Origin: Spongilla lacustris
Taxonomy: Eukaryota; Porifera; Demospongiae; Spongillida; Spongillidae
Direction: 5' to 3'
DNA: 64,000 bases
Assembly: GCA_949361645.1 (NCBI GenBank)
Contig: OX442436.1
Location: 4,418,087 to 4,482,086 of the forward strand
Part shown: positions 20,201-30,252 of the stretch, piece by piece
Numbering within the stretch: the first letter of the stretch is position 1
How the letters are laid out: each line of letters begins with the position of its first letter
The notes under the pieces: generated by a model
Databases searched by the model: none
Told to the model about the DNA's origin: nothing
Seen by the model: only the letters and a program-made list of their open reading frames with translations
Translations under genes and position numbers: made by a program

Positions 20201-22025
20201 TTTTTTTTGTATGTACCCAATACAGGTGAGTACCTATAGTGTTGTGTTGAGCTCTTAAGTCTCACTCGCTGTGGAGATCGGTAGGAAAGTATCGCTTTTC
20301 AGAGGGAGGCGTGGTCTTCGTATGAATTCGGACAAATTAGTTTGACTTAAGAATTAAAATTGACTTTTTCTAAATGAGAGGTCTCTGGGGTATCCATATA
20401 ATTTATAATAATTTTTTGGCAGCTTGCTATCGGCATTAAACAATCCATGAAATCTTAACATTGACCATTTTTCAACCGTTTTTAGGATTTCTCCGTATAT
20501 CATTGTAAAAATGTAGCAAAGAATCATAGTATTTGCGTTTGTAAGCACTATACGTAACTTTTAAAAGCATTTCTACGTGTAGAATACTTGATAGAATAAG
20601 TACAAATGCAAGTATCATGATTATGTGCTACATGTTTACTACCATATACGGAGAAATCCTAAAAACGGTTGAAAAATGGCTTTCAATGTTACGATTTTTA
20701 GCATTTCATGGATTGTTTAATGCCGATAGCAAGCTGCCAAAAAATTATTATAAATTATATGGATACCCCAGAGACCTCTCATTTAGAAAAAGTCAATTTT
20801 AATTCTTAAGTCAAACTAATTTGTCCGAATTCATACGAAGACCACGCCTCCCTCTGAAAAGCGATACTTTCCTACCGATCTCCACAGCGAGTGAGACTTA
20901 AGAGCTCAACACAACACTATAGGTACTCACCTGTATTGGGTACATACAAAAAATAAATTGGTAGCTTAACTACAAAGTATAGAGGAGTTACAGCCTTGAA
21001 CATCCAACCTGACCAGCAGTTGTTTACTATGGTGCATTGTTTTGTTTACAAGTTATAATTGAATTAAAGCAAATGTACTCTGTTCAGAAGTAGATGCTGA
21101 ATCTAAAAATGTAATTGGCATGATATAATTATATACCATTCATGAGATAAAATCAATAATGTGCATTATTGCATTTTTCCCCTCTTTCAGTGAACACCAC
21201 TGTATGTGTACAGTAGTGTTCACATATGTTTACAGTAGTATACATCTATTTAGAATATACATGTAGTGTACATGTACATGTATGTGTACACTTACATGTA
21301 GTGTACAGTAGCATACAATGTAATGGACATGTAGTCATTGTTTTTCTTCTGTGTGCAGATCAAGGAGGAGGCCATTGCTGGAAAATTTAAGCCCAACTGT
21401 ATCCTCGTCATCAGTAACTTCCTCATTCGTCATGGGTTACTCACTGCTGATAAAGGTGTGTACATGTATGTGGGGGGGTGTCATTCGTCATGGGTTACTC
21501 ACTGCTGATAAAGGTGTGTACATGTATGTGGGGGTGTGTCATTCGTCATGGGTTACTCACTGCTGATAAAGGTGTGTACATGTATGTGGGGGTGTGTCAT
21601 TCGTCATGGGTTACTCACTGCTGATAAAGGTGTGTACATGTATGTGGGTGTGTGTCACTCGTCATGGGTTACATGTACTCACTGAGTAAAGGTGTGTGTG
21701 TGGGGGGGGGGTGTTGCCAACTACTGAATCATTTCTGTACTTGAATAGTGAATATATTTCTAGATAGCAACAACAACAACAACAAAAAAAAAATTGTCAT
21801 AATTCTTCAAAACAATATCTGTATGCACAAGGCGTATGGGCAAGGTGTAGTGTATCTACATTTAAAGTTGTTTGTATTGATGCATTGGGATAGATATACC
21901 TTAAACATGCATCCCCCCCTCATTGCATTGTAGATCCAATGTATGAGAGACTGACAGGCATTGGGCATGTGGACTTATTCAGACTGTTTGACTATTCGGG
22001 CAGTTTGAGGAACGATTTAGACTGA
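15421..22025 (+). CDS. Nudix hydrolase with N-terminal DUF4743 domain
   Basis: Eight exons: 15421-15490, 15814-16070, 16691-16754, 16861-16991, 17798-17916, 18235-18367, 21359-21455 and 21934-22025. They join in phase to 320 codons plus stop, a normal family length. The N-terminal part shows the DUF4743 pattern (LCDGMQVGLLRPD, EERTAALQALF, FPCLTGWRDE). The catalytic half has GVHVNGYF, LVMWIGKRSALKPKWPGLLD and AAGGIRAGL, then the Nudix box core LLHECREEASIP, which keeps the metal-binding Glu residues. FKPNCILVISNFLIRHG closes the domain. Relatives are the yeast YJR142W and plant NUDT20/24-type proteins, some acting on damaged thiamine diphosphates. The animal substrate is not known to me, so this is a family-level call. 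Introns hold large repeats and a fold-back element. Confidence 0.93.
15565..15596. repeat. 32-bp perfect palindrome
   Basis: A perfect palindrome with no spacer, centred on CAGCTG|CAGCTG and extending to TTCTAGAG on the left and its complement on the right. It lies in Nudix intron 1, 75 bp after the first exon. It contains two E-box CAGCTG motifs. Confidence 0.85.
16352..16620. repeat. GTGTATGTGTACATGTGCAT low-complexity tract
   Basis: Degenerate alternating purine-pyrimidine repeat in Nudix intron 2, ending about 70 bp upstream of exon 3. Confidence 0.9.
17163..17236. repeat. (GT)n microsatellite
   Basis: Pure GT dinucleotide run ending in a short GC alternation, in Nudix intron 4. Confidence 0.97.
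17480..17705. repeat. TTGTGTGAAGTGGTGTGCAGGG minisatellite
   Basis: Imperfect tandem copies (about 20-30 bp) of a GTCTTGTGTG / AGTGGTGTGCAGGG unit in Nudix intron 4, about 90 bp before exon 5. Confidence 0.88.
18391..18476. repeat. Inverted repeat around TACATGTGATCTGAAGAT tandem
   Basis: Outer arms GGTTGTCACATGATGTACAT and GTACATCATGTGATAACC are near reverse complements. Between them is a direct repeat of ACATGTGATCTGAAGATT. The structure starts about 24 bp after the donor site of Nudix exon 6. Confidence 0.8.
19434..19954. repeat. 22-bp minisatellite, about 23 copies
   Basis: Unit GTGTACATGTATGTGTACAG plus TA, almost invariant between copies. It ends exactly at the TA dinucleotide where the 19955 fold-back element begins. 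A short remnant of the same repeat resumes at 21203, so the element inserted into the array. Confidence 0.95.
19955..21202. mobile_element. Fold-back TIR element with TA target site (Tc1/mariner-like)
   Basis: It begins CAGTGGTGTTCACCGAAAGA and ends with the near-exact complement, flanked on both sides by TA. Nearly the entire 1,248 bp is one long imperfect inverted repeat, with arms of roughly 600 bp and a centre near 20,590. Each arm carries a related short open frame of about 60 codons pointing outward to inward (20548-20354 minus, 20617-20802 plus). The two differ by in-frame indels of one and three codons. No transposase is recognisable. It lies in Nudix intron 6. Confidence 0.82.
21424..21665 (+). 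repeat. Tandem duplication of the Nudix exon 7 3' end and its splice donor
   Basis: A unit of about 58-59 bp is repeated four times, with a degraded fifth copy. It starts inside coding exon 7 at CATTCGTCATGGGTTACTCA, covers the exon end GATAAAG and the donor GTGTGT, and ends with TACATGTATGTGGGGG. Only the first copy is needed for the protein; later copies provide three further potential donor sites. Confidence 0.9.
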
Positions 22026-22450
22026 GTTGAAACTTTGTGTTATATTTGCTGTCAACAATACAGATGATTTTTCGTATGTGTGTTTGTTTTATGTAATGGC
22101 AGTGATTGTGATATTTTCATTTTCTATTTGCCTTCAGGAGGTATTGTACCTGCCTACTATGCATACAGTACATTATTATGTGCTGCTTGTGTATGTATCC
22201 AAGGCATGTGTTCCAGCTGCATTGTTTATGCACATGGCTAGGAGCTTAGTGTAATGACCAGTCCTACATACCTGCCACCACTTAACACGTTGTGATGTCT
22301 GTCATTTGGATAACTGCAAGTGTGGCATTGGACACAAGTGATGTGTGTGTTGTGTGGGTGCACATTCTTATGACCATTCAAGATTTAATTTAATCAAGAT
22401 AAGGTGTTTACATGTACACTTTAAAACACAGTGCATATCGCTAACTACAC
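22026..22450. other. Convergent 3' intergenic region
   Basis: Lies between the Nudix stop (22025, plus) and the forkhead stop (22451, minus). It presumably contains both 3' UTRs. No AATAAA-type signal was clearly assigned and no coding sequence is seen. Confidence 0.5.
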
Positions 22451-23415
22451 TTATCCTAGTGTTAATGTGTGTGTGTTCATGTCCATGTGAACAATGCCAT
22501 CGAATTCAATGTTTGGCGAGTTGCAGATGGTGTGAATGCCAGTTCTGTCGTGATCTGTGTCCCCATGGGCCCGATCTGTGCTGCACTTGATTGTCACCTC
22601 ATCATTGGTGGGGTAAGGAGACCAGTTTGCTTCTATCCACCTTCTTTTAGGAGGAAGTTGAGCCGCATCACCTAAATAGTGGTCTTCCTCTGTGGACTCT
22701 AGTGTTGTATCTTGAGCTGCCATATCATGCCGAGGTCGTTTGTGACCTGCTCTGATGCTTGAATGCTGGGGTGTGTGCTCTCCTGGGGAACAGAAGTATC
22801 AATAACGTTCATGCAGGACGGAAGGGGGGCGTGGTGTAATTTACCGGTACTATTGTTCTCATATTCAGTTGCCCAACCGGCCTCTCCAGCGGTTAGCCAC
22901 GTCATGACTTCTTCCTCCGCAGCTGCTTTCATGGTGGGATTGAATCCCCAGTACAACACTCTGGAGCGGCCGTCCGATCCTCGTGAAGTCAGTGCTTTAC
23001 GAAAATATCCGGATTTGGACAGAGTGTTCCGTATTTCAACCTGCATGTGTGTGTATGCGCAAACAAGTTAACGGTACGTTGAATCGACTGCATCGTTCTG
23101 GACATACCTTCCAGTTCCCGGTATTCGAGCTGTAGTAAGGGAATCGCCGTCTTTAGTGGAGAAAATAATAATAATAAAAGGATACCCCCCGCGCATTCCA
23201 ACTCACTCGATGAAACTGATTATCTGGCTCAAATGCAGTCGCTGGGCCTTGCAAGAGTTCAACGCAATGGAGATCAGGCAAGAGTAAGAGCACTTGGGCC
23301 TTGCAGGCGTCTCGGTGGGGAATTGTTGCTCGGTGTTGGAAATCCATTGCAGCTCAAAGACGGACAGAAGCTGTTGTGCAATCAAACGCAGTAGTACGCC
23401 GAAATGCTGAGTCAT
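22451..23415 (-). CDS. Forkhead-box transcription factor, FOXN1/4-like but divergent
   Basis: Exons in coding order 23415-23207, 23150-23108, 23040-22845 and 22782-22451 join in phase to 259 residues plus stop. The forkhead domain starts near residue 49 with CSYSCLISIALNS, close to the YSYSCLIAMALKNS pattern of the FOXN1/4 group. It continues with LHLSQIISFIERRFPYYSSN (helix 2 and the conserved RFPYY) and IRNTLSKSGYFRK (helix 3), then ends with RVLYWGFNP in the wing. The recognition helix normally reads NSxRHNLS; here it is VEIRNTLS, so the base-contacting His and Asn are replaced. The acidic C-terminal half has a basic PPKRRW cluster. Introns are short (56-67 bp). Its job would be DNA binding in the nucleus, with target preference uncertain. 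It converges on the Nudix gene. Confidence 0.87.
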
Positions 23416-25011
23416 TGTTGATCGAAAAGGTTAGAGATCCTTGTATGTAACGTCGCCTTAAGCTTGTTGAAAACCTCGGGGCTTGCACTAGGCTGGTTGT
23501 CATAGTGACCGCGGCTCGAGAATCCGATTGCTCGTACCAACGCTACTCCATGCCAACTCCAACCGTATTAAAGCTTTAATGATATCAAAAACTCAAGAGC
23601 ACGAGATGTAAACTTATAGACTGATGTATTCCATTCATAAGTTGTCTCCGACTCTCCGCTCAGATTGCATGTGCTTCGCGTACTGTACATCCAAAAAATA
23701 TCGCTGGGTTTCCCAAGATTTGCTCTACGTACATGCAACTGCCTACATGTATCAACCTCGGGATTTTGAGTCAACAGCGAATACTTTTGATGATACCCAC
23801 TTTTATTTTTATTACGACGCTTCAGAACAATTTTTTATTTTAGAACGTGGGTTATTAAATTGGCCGCAGTACAACTACATGTATAAACTGCCGGAGCAGA
23901 CCTGATTGTCAAAGATTGTTCCTATGCTGCAGCCCATATCTATGAAATTAAATTGAGTTCAGTACAATAATATGGTTGTGAAAGTGCTTTAAGTTTGACA
24001 GGAAGATATTATAGGGACTGGTTACCACATTAAAATCCGGCATAGATTGAGGAATGTCCCCTTCATCTTTCAACCACACATGCACCACACGAAATTAAAA
24101 TGTCAATTCATTCTCTGTACGTCTGATGCAGCTTTGGAGGTGTGGGAATAATTTATCATGCAACAAACATGGTCCTGCATGGGGGGGAAAGCCAGCAAAA
24201 CAGAGGTTTGGTAGGCTGTTTACAAGAAAAGTGCTGCATGGAGTGGTCCAGGAAACACTCAATGGAGAATACAAGTACATGTACATGTATTGTATAGTGC
24301 ATTTTAGCATAGATATTTGATACATGGATTGGAAACCCAGCAATGAAGTCATTAGTCTGTAGTCCGTTTTTCGCCGGAAGTGGTCGTTATTGGTTGAGGT
24401 TTTATGGCTAGCTGTGTATGAGTCTGTTACGAAATTTTTAAAAATACAAGCTCATAGTACGCACATCCCCATACACCACGACGTGTGACTGTGAACGTTT
24501 CAGTCTTCTAATTCACAGGCGTGCATATAAAAACTTGTTACAGTCCCACAAACAACAGTGGGCATTACATACCACCGAACACCCTACACGCTATGGAGCT
24601 GCACGCTACAGACATATGACAGATGTACGTAGGTAACCTAATAGCTTTCGTAGGAAGAGGAGGAGGGGTCTCTCCCCTTAGTTTATTGTCATCTGTAGGG
24701 GCGTATGATTAAAATAGCCTAACTGAAGATCACGTCATGCTTAATTTCTATTTATAAATATAACCTGCTAGCGAGGGCATTTTTAGTTTGTTTTTCAATC
24801 TGGTCTGAAAGACCAGGTAGCGTCCACCACCAGCCACCGGAATACCCGATCAAATCAAGATAGTACCGTATAGATACAACTGCACGGGAGTGCCCGGCAT
24901 GGGCAGCCGCAGATCGTGAGTTTTGTTATGAAAATGAATTCATTTTTGTGGCATCGGGGGGCTGAAACGGAAAGTAGGGAAGGGACCGAAGGGTGAGATG
25001 TCTGGAGTATA
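23416..25011. other. Intergenic, no gene recognised
   Basis: Upstream side of the forkhead gene. Only short open frames without supporting splice sites or family resemblance are present. A short ACATGTACATGT tract lies near 24274-24290. Confidence 0.5.
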
Positions 25012-26764
25012 CAGTGGAAACCGTGGTACATGACATTAAAAATTTTTTCCTGCTCTTCAATGTTTGGAATTGGTTTCAACAATAATGGCATGAACTAATG
25101 AAATTCTAACAATGCAGTTTGGTTGGCAAACTAGTTGTCAACAAGAGTTTGAAATTGAAACTTGTCACGTGACTTCTTGGTTTCTATTTTTGGAAATGTG
25201 TGCCCCTCGTTCAGCAAAAGTAATTCTAGCTCATTTCTCCTCCGTTCGGAAACGGATGAGGCTGAACGTTGGCATATAACTACCACTCACATAGCTATAT
25301 CACTTGGTCGGGCCAGATGTTGAATGCGGTAAACAGTTTGAGGACCGCGGCTGCAAATGTGCTGTTTTAGGGGGAGACGCGTTTATAGCTGTTTGTCTCG
25401 TATCGCGTTGTGTTTATGCTACCGTAAGTTCACAGTGCCTAGAAAACAGATATGTCTATCTGAAACGCTCGTTTAATGTCAACTTTGGTTTACTTTGTCG
25501 CAAAAAAGTTTGCCTCGAAAGGTTGGGTCCTAAAAGTCAGCCATTTTCAGATGAATAACATTACAATTATTTACATTATTGTGGTTATCGTTGTTATGAG
25601 TGAAGCGAACAAGCTGAAAACGGCTACCACGAAGAGCTAGCAAAGAGGTACTGCCACTTTGGGAAGGTTTGAAACAAAGGATTGCTCCAAGGGGAAACCC
25701 CAAAGCTGCAGGTTTTAAGAAATAGTGAGCAAAGAACTGGAATCGTTAGCTCAGCATTGATGCTAAGGCACTCGCACTGAGAATGTACTACATTGAACTG
25801 AGCACTCTTTGCATTAATCAGAGAAATTACCTCGCTCAGTTCGATGTAGTACATTCTCAATGCGAGCATCGATCCTAGCATCAATGTCAGACAGGTTTGG
25901 CATGTGCTGGGCTAACGATTCTAGTTCCTTGCTCGTTATTTCTGAGTAATAAGATGCAGTCCTTTGAATTCGACTCGTCAACTTGATAGATTTAACGATT
26001 GCCTCTTCAAACCTGCAGCTCTGGGATTTCCCCTTGGAGCACTTTTTTTTTTCTTTCAAACTTTCCCAAAGTGGCAATACCTCTTTGTTAGCTCTTCGTA
26101 GTAGCCCGCGTAATACTGGACCTTCCGTTTGGTTCTGAAAAGTACCGTTATCCGCTTGTTCGCTTCTTCCAACTTCACTCATAACAACGATAACCACAAT
26201 AATGTAAATAATTGTAATGTTATTCATCCGAAAATGGCTGACTTTTAGGACCCAACCTTTCGAGGCAAACTTTTCTGCGACAAAGTAAACGAAAGTTGAC
26301 ATTAAAGGAGCGTTTCAGATAGAAATACCTGTTTTCTATGTACTATGAACTTACGGTAGCATAAACACAACGCGATACGAGACAAACAGCTAAACGCGTC
26401 TCCCCCTAAAACAGCACATTTGCAGCCGCGGTCCTCAAACTGTTTACCGCATTCAACATTTGGCCCGACCAAGTGATGTAGTTATGTGCGTGGTAGTTAT
26501 ATGCCAACGTTCAGCCTCATCCGTTTCCGAACGGAGGAGAAATGAGCTAGAATTACTTTTGCTGAACGAGGGGCACACATTTCCAAAAATAGAAACCAAG
26601 ACGTCACGTGACAAGTTTCAATTTCAAACTCTTGTTGACAACTAGTTTGCCAACCAAAATGCATTATTAGAATTTCGTTAGTTCATACCATTATTGTTAA
26701 AACCAATTCCAAACATTGAAGAGCAGGAAAAAAATTTTAATGTCATGTATCATGGTTTCCACTG
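25012..26764. mobile_element. 1.75-kb fold-back TIR element with TA target site
   Basis: The left end CAGTGGAAACCGTGGTACAT and the right end, its near complement (ATGTATCATGGTTTCCACTG), are flanked by TA (25010-25011 and 26765-26766). Arms of roughly 800 bp run to a centre near 25,820. The arms are similar but not identical: the left arm carries deletions relative to the right. The right arm retains a 162-codon ORF. No transposase motif is evident. Confidence 0.82.
25814..26302 (-). CDS. Uncharacterised 162-residue ORF inside the fold-back element
   Basis: I do not recognise this protein. It has a basic start, one strongly hydrophobic segment near residues 29-42 (ITIIYIIVVIVVM), then a polar, Lys/Glu-rich part with LPLWESLKEKKKCSKG and a predicted helical stretch ending in DARIDARIENV. 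The mirror copy in the left arm (around 25300-25800, plus) is interrupted by frame changes and deletions, so only one arm keeps the frame open. Expression is unknown. It may be an accidental ORF, a remnant of captured host sequence, or an element-encoded protein. Confidence 0.3.
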   Translation of the reverse strand: MSTFVYFVAEKFASKGWVLKVSHFRMNNITIIYIIVVIVVMSEVGRSEQADNGTFQNQTEGPVLRGLLRRANKEVLPLWESLKEKKKCSKGKSQSCRFEEAIVKSIKLTSRIQRTASYYSEITSKELESLAQHMPNLSDIDARIDARIENVLHRTERGNFSD

Positions 26765-26802
26765 TAGGGATCTGCTCATCTGTGCTATTCATAGGTCTAT
26801 GC

Positions 26803-26893
<91 letters not shown>

Positions 26894-26945
26894 CGCGTGT
26901 GTACGTGTGCGTGCGTGTGTATATGTGCGTGCGTGTGTGTGCTTG
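26803..26945. repeat. (GT)n microsatellite
   Basis: Pure GT run passing into GCGC and GTGC alternation, starting about 40 bp after the right end of the 25012-26764 element. Confidence 0.97.
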
Positions 26946-28420
26946 AGTTGTATAATCTAATTCATGTAATACAGTACAGAACTTTCGTACGTACGTGTAG
27001 GCCCACGGTTTACCGTCTGTGTCTATAACCACACCCTCGTTCTATGCATGAATTATTCATGATAAGGATTGTATTTTAAACATCGCTTTCTGAGTGCATA
27101 GAGGCCCCAGCTGACTCGCCATACCTTCTAGAAAGTCTGGAAATTGATCTCCTACTCTTCTTCACAACATTCTATATATAGTTATTAAAAGTTATTTTAA
27201 AGTGCTTGTGATGCTATAAACCACTAAACTAAGGATATTGCCCAACTAAATTATAATCTCGGCTTACAAACGGTTATGTAGAATGTGATGGATCGCTTAG
27301 GTTCCGTAAGGTCTTCAATCTATGGTTACACCACCATTCCTTGCTGGACCTGATAAGCCTGACCACAAACACTTTTCCAAGACAAAATCATTATTAGGCC
27401 TATTACCGCCTATATACCAAACGCAATGCATCTAAGCCCAGAGAGTAGAACTCAGCACATAAACCTCCATGGGCTACATAACAAAGTTGAAGCAATAAAA
27501 ATTGGCCCATCAGTACACAAGAACCACCATGCATGCGCCAATTAATGATTTCAATAGGAGCAAATAAGGTAAAAAGTTATAAACTGTACAAAGGACACTA
27601 TCATTACACATCTGTACACAAAAGCTTATAGTACAGCAGCTATAAACCTCTAAATAGGGCTATAGCAACTTAAGTTTCATGTCGGGGATATACAAGGCAA
27701 AACAAGGATGGTGACAAAAGTTTTGCATTCAATGTGGGTTCCAGCCATGTAATAATAAATAGTCCTGGATTCAATGGAAATGCTTTCATATATTGTAAGT
27801 GCTATTGACCTCGTATTTCGAGCACTTCTTGCTAACTGTATTTTAATTTTAAATTCGTTTTGGTATTAAAATGTAGTTTTCCATAGAGAAATGATGTAGC
27901 ACGAAGTGCTGGAAATACGAGGTCGATAGTGCTTATCGGTCTGACGATATTTTGCATTCGCATTTTCATATCATATTACCATACATATGTAAGTGTTATC
28001 GGATAATGTCCCTTGTATACATTTAATTTGTGACGTTAGTAAGGTCCATATAAATATGATTCCTAGATGTTGAAAGCTCAGCCGAGCCAGTGATAATGCA
28101 TGTAATATCCTGGCCTTGCTCTTTGGGGTGGTGGAGGAGGGCGTGGTCTTTACTTCATGAAAGGTTATGTTCTTTGCAGGGACGTACCCAAGATTTTTTT
28201 AAATCACTCTATCTGACATGGATGAACTCACCAAGTTACATGTAAGGTTGAGTGTATAATCACGGCTGAAAAATTAATGGATGTTTGCTGGGACATTAAG
28301 TAGTTTTAAGATGTACATGTATATTGTAACAGTGATGGTGACATGTGCTAGAATAAGTGAATTTTACATTCTGAGTACTCAACAACAGAAAGGTTTACCG
28401 CCTCACGTATTAGTAGTGCC
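26946..28420. other. Intergenic, AT-rich
   Basis: No coding region recognised. Contains the small inverted-repeat element at 27797-27934. Confidence 0.5.
27797..27934. mobile_element. Small MITE-like inverted repeat
   Basis: The left arm starts AAGTGCTATTGACCTCGTAT. The right arm ends with its near complement (ATACGAGGTCGATAGTGCTT), about 75 bp away. The 138-bp unit would fold into one stem. No clear target duplication was identified. Confidence 0.65.
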
Positions 28421-28545
28421 GGTTAACATAATGGATATCTCTAGCCCTAGTTAGTTATTAGTGCCAGTTAACATAGGGGATGGATATCTCTAGCCCTAGT
28501 TAGTTATTAGTGCCAGTTAACATAGGGGATGGATATCTCTAGCTT
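28421..28545. repeat. ~56-bp tandem repeat, 2.3 copies
   Basis: Unit contains TTAGTGCCAGTTAACATAGG and GGATATCTCTAGCCCTAGTT. The first copy is more diverged. Confidence 0.9.
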
Positions 28546-28863
28546 AATAGTGATCTGCATGGTCGTTTAAACACCAGAGATAGGTGGCATAGGTGGGCCC
28601 TGGGGTACCCTTTGACTTTGGAGATGGTTGGTATGTTATGTAACTTTTAAAAAATGTTTTATGCATGCATTCATGCATTCTCTGTTTCTATCGACATCTT
28701 CAAGGATAAATTTAAAATTTGCTCCATTGGGTGCTGAAATCACTTATATAACACTTATCCTGCTGTTGCTAAACATAAAAGAAAACCTTTCTGTGTCTGG
28801 GGCGATTGAACTATCTGTCATCAAGGGGAACCATTCATCATTACATTCTTACATGAAAATATA

Positions 28864-29768
28864 CAGGGTTTTCCACAATCAAGGAAAATCGTTTATAAAA
28901 TAACCCCAAATAACAAATAATTTCTGCTTAAAAAAAGTGGGCTGAAATGCTGATGTACACAAAGTAATTAACTAAAATTTGGTAGTGGCTGGGGTCAGAA
29001 GACATCTTAGTCACCAATTGGGGTAATGGCAACTCAGCAGCCTTTGATGTCACTGTGTCATCTCCGCTCAATTCTAGTACTATTATAAAAGCGGACAATG
29101 ACATGTATGCAGGCGTTGCAGCAAGAGCAGCTGACTTCAGAAAACACTCTAAAAATGACACGAAATATGAGTTGGAAACGTATTCCACTGGCGGTAGAGA
29201 GTTGTGGTGCATGGGGTCCAGAGGCTTTAAAGACTTTCTCACAATTAGCCACTCATCTAGCCTTTTGTGGGAATACCTCCATATCTAAGATGTTGGCAGC
29301 CCTTAATGGTCGCCTCAGTCACTTGCTAATTAGAATTAATGTGTGCAGCAGGTGGATGAACTTTGTGTATAATTGTTTCTATTGTGTGTGCATATTAATA
29401 ATGATATAAAACAAATACTAATTCCCGACAATACTAAATGCAGCTCCAACATTTGCATTGTTTGAATTTTAATAATTTCTACTTGTCTGATAAATTGAAA
29501 CCACTAAGTCAAGATACAGTGTCAAATCATTTCAAGCTAATAATATTAATATTTAGGTGGGTAGGTTTGTAAAACTATAATAACTTTTGTTTAGGAGTTA
29601 TACATGATTTTTACAACGTACTTGATTTAGGAGTGTTTTTGGAGATGTTAATCATTATTAGTTAACTGATATAATTTTAATTCATTAGCATATCTTTTGC
29701 TGTATTATTAGTTAATTAACTGTTGTGGTTAATTTATAAACGATTTTTCTTGATTGTGGAACACCCTG
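28864..29768. mobile_element. 905-bp TIR element with TA target site
   Basis: Begins CAGGGTTTTCCACAATCAAG and ends with the near complement (CTTGATTGTGGAACACCCTG). TA flanks both ends (28862-28863 and 29769-29770). The inverted similarity extends about 38 bp (to TTTATAAA). The interior carries a broken retroelement-like coding fragment. Confidence 0.8.
28995..29330 (+). pseudogene. Fragment of a retroelement-type ORF, frameshifted
   Basis: In one frame the strand reads TNWGNGNSAAFDVTVSSPLN, then AGVAARAADFRKHSKND. After a single-base frame change near 29168 it continues KRIPLAVESCGAWGPEA and FSQLATHLAFCGN. From memory this order (AFDVTVTSPLN, AARAAE.RKH, PLAVESYGAWG) matches the C-terminal part of reverse-transcriptase-bearing elements common in sponges and cnidarians. 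The frame break and missing upstream domains make it a dead fragment. I could not confirm the family. Confidence 0.6.
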
Positions 29769-30252
29769 TAAATACATGTGAGCAATGTTAAACTTTGTTA
29801 TGGAAAATTGCTAGATGATTCATTCAATTAGAACATTTTCAAAACTGAATGGCACGATATGTACAATGTTATACCATTAAAATTAACTCAAACACACATA
29901 CAACCTGCTACTAATTCACTATGATTAGTGGTGTCATCAAAGATCACAAAGTGTGACAGGATACACATGTATCTACATGTTTGCCACTATTTTAGTTGAA
30001 ACTTCCCATCTGTACATTTACAATTCTACATGTACAGATATATTTTCATGTACATACTGTAGTATAAACAATAGCCAAATAGCTTAATGCACTGTATAAC
30101 AAAATTACACTGATACTCTGTGTTTCAAAAAGCAACAATTTAATTTAGAAATCAGCTTCAATGTATTAATATCAAAGCATCAAGCATGTATTAAAATCAA
30201 AGCATCAAGCATGGCTTGTCTTTATGCAAAACCTTGTAATCATTGATACTAG
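29769..30252. other. No gene recognised
   Basis: AT-rich sequence between the TIR element and the first exon seen of the subtilase gene. The missing 5' exon of that gene could lie here or further left. Confidence 0.4.
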
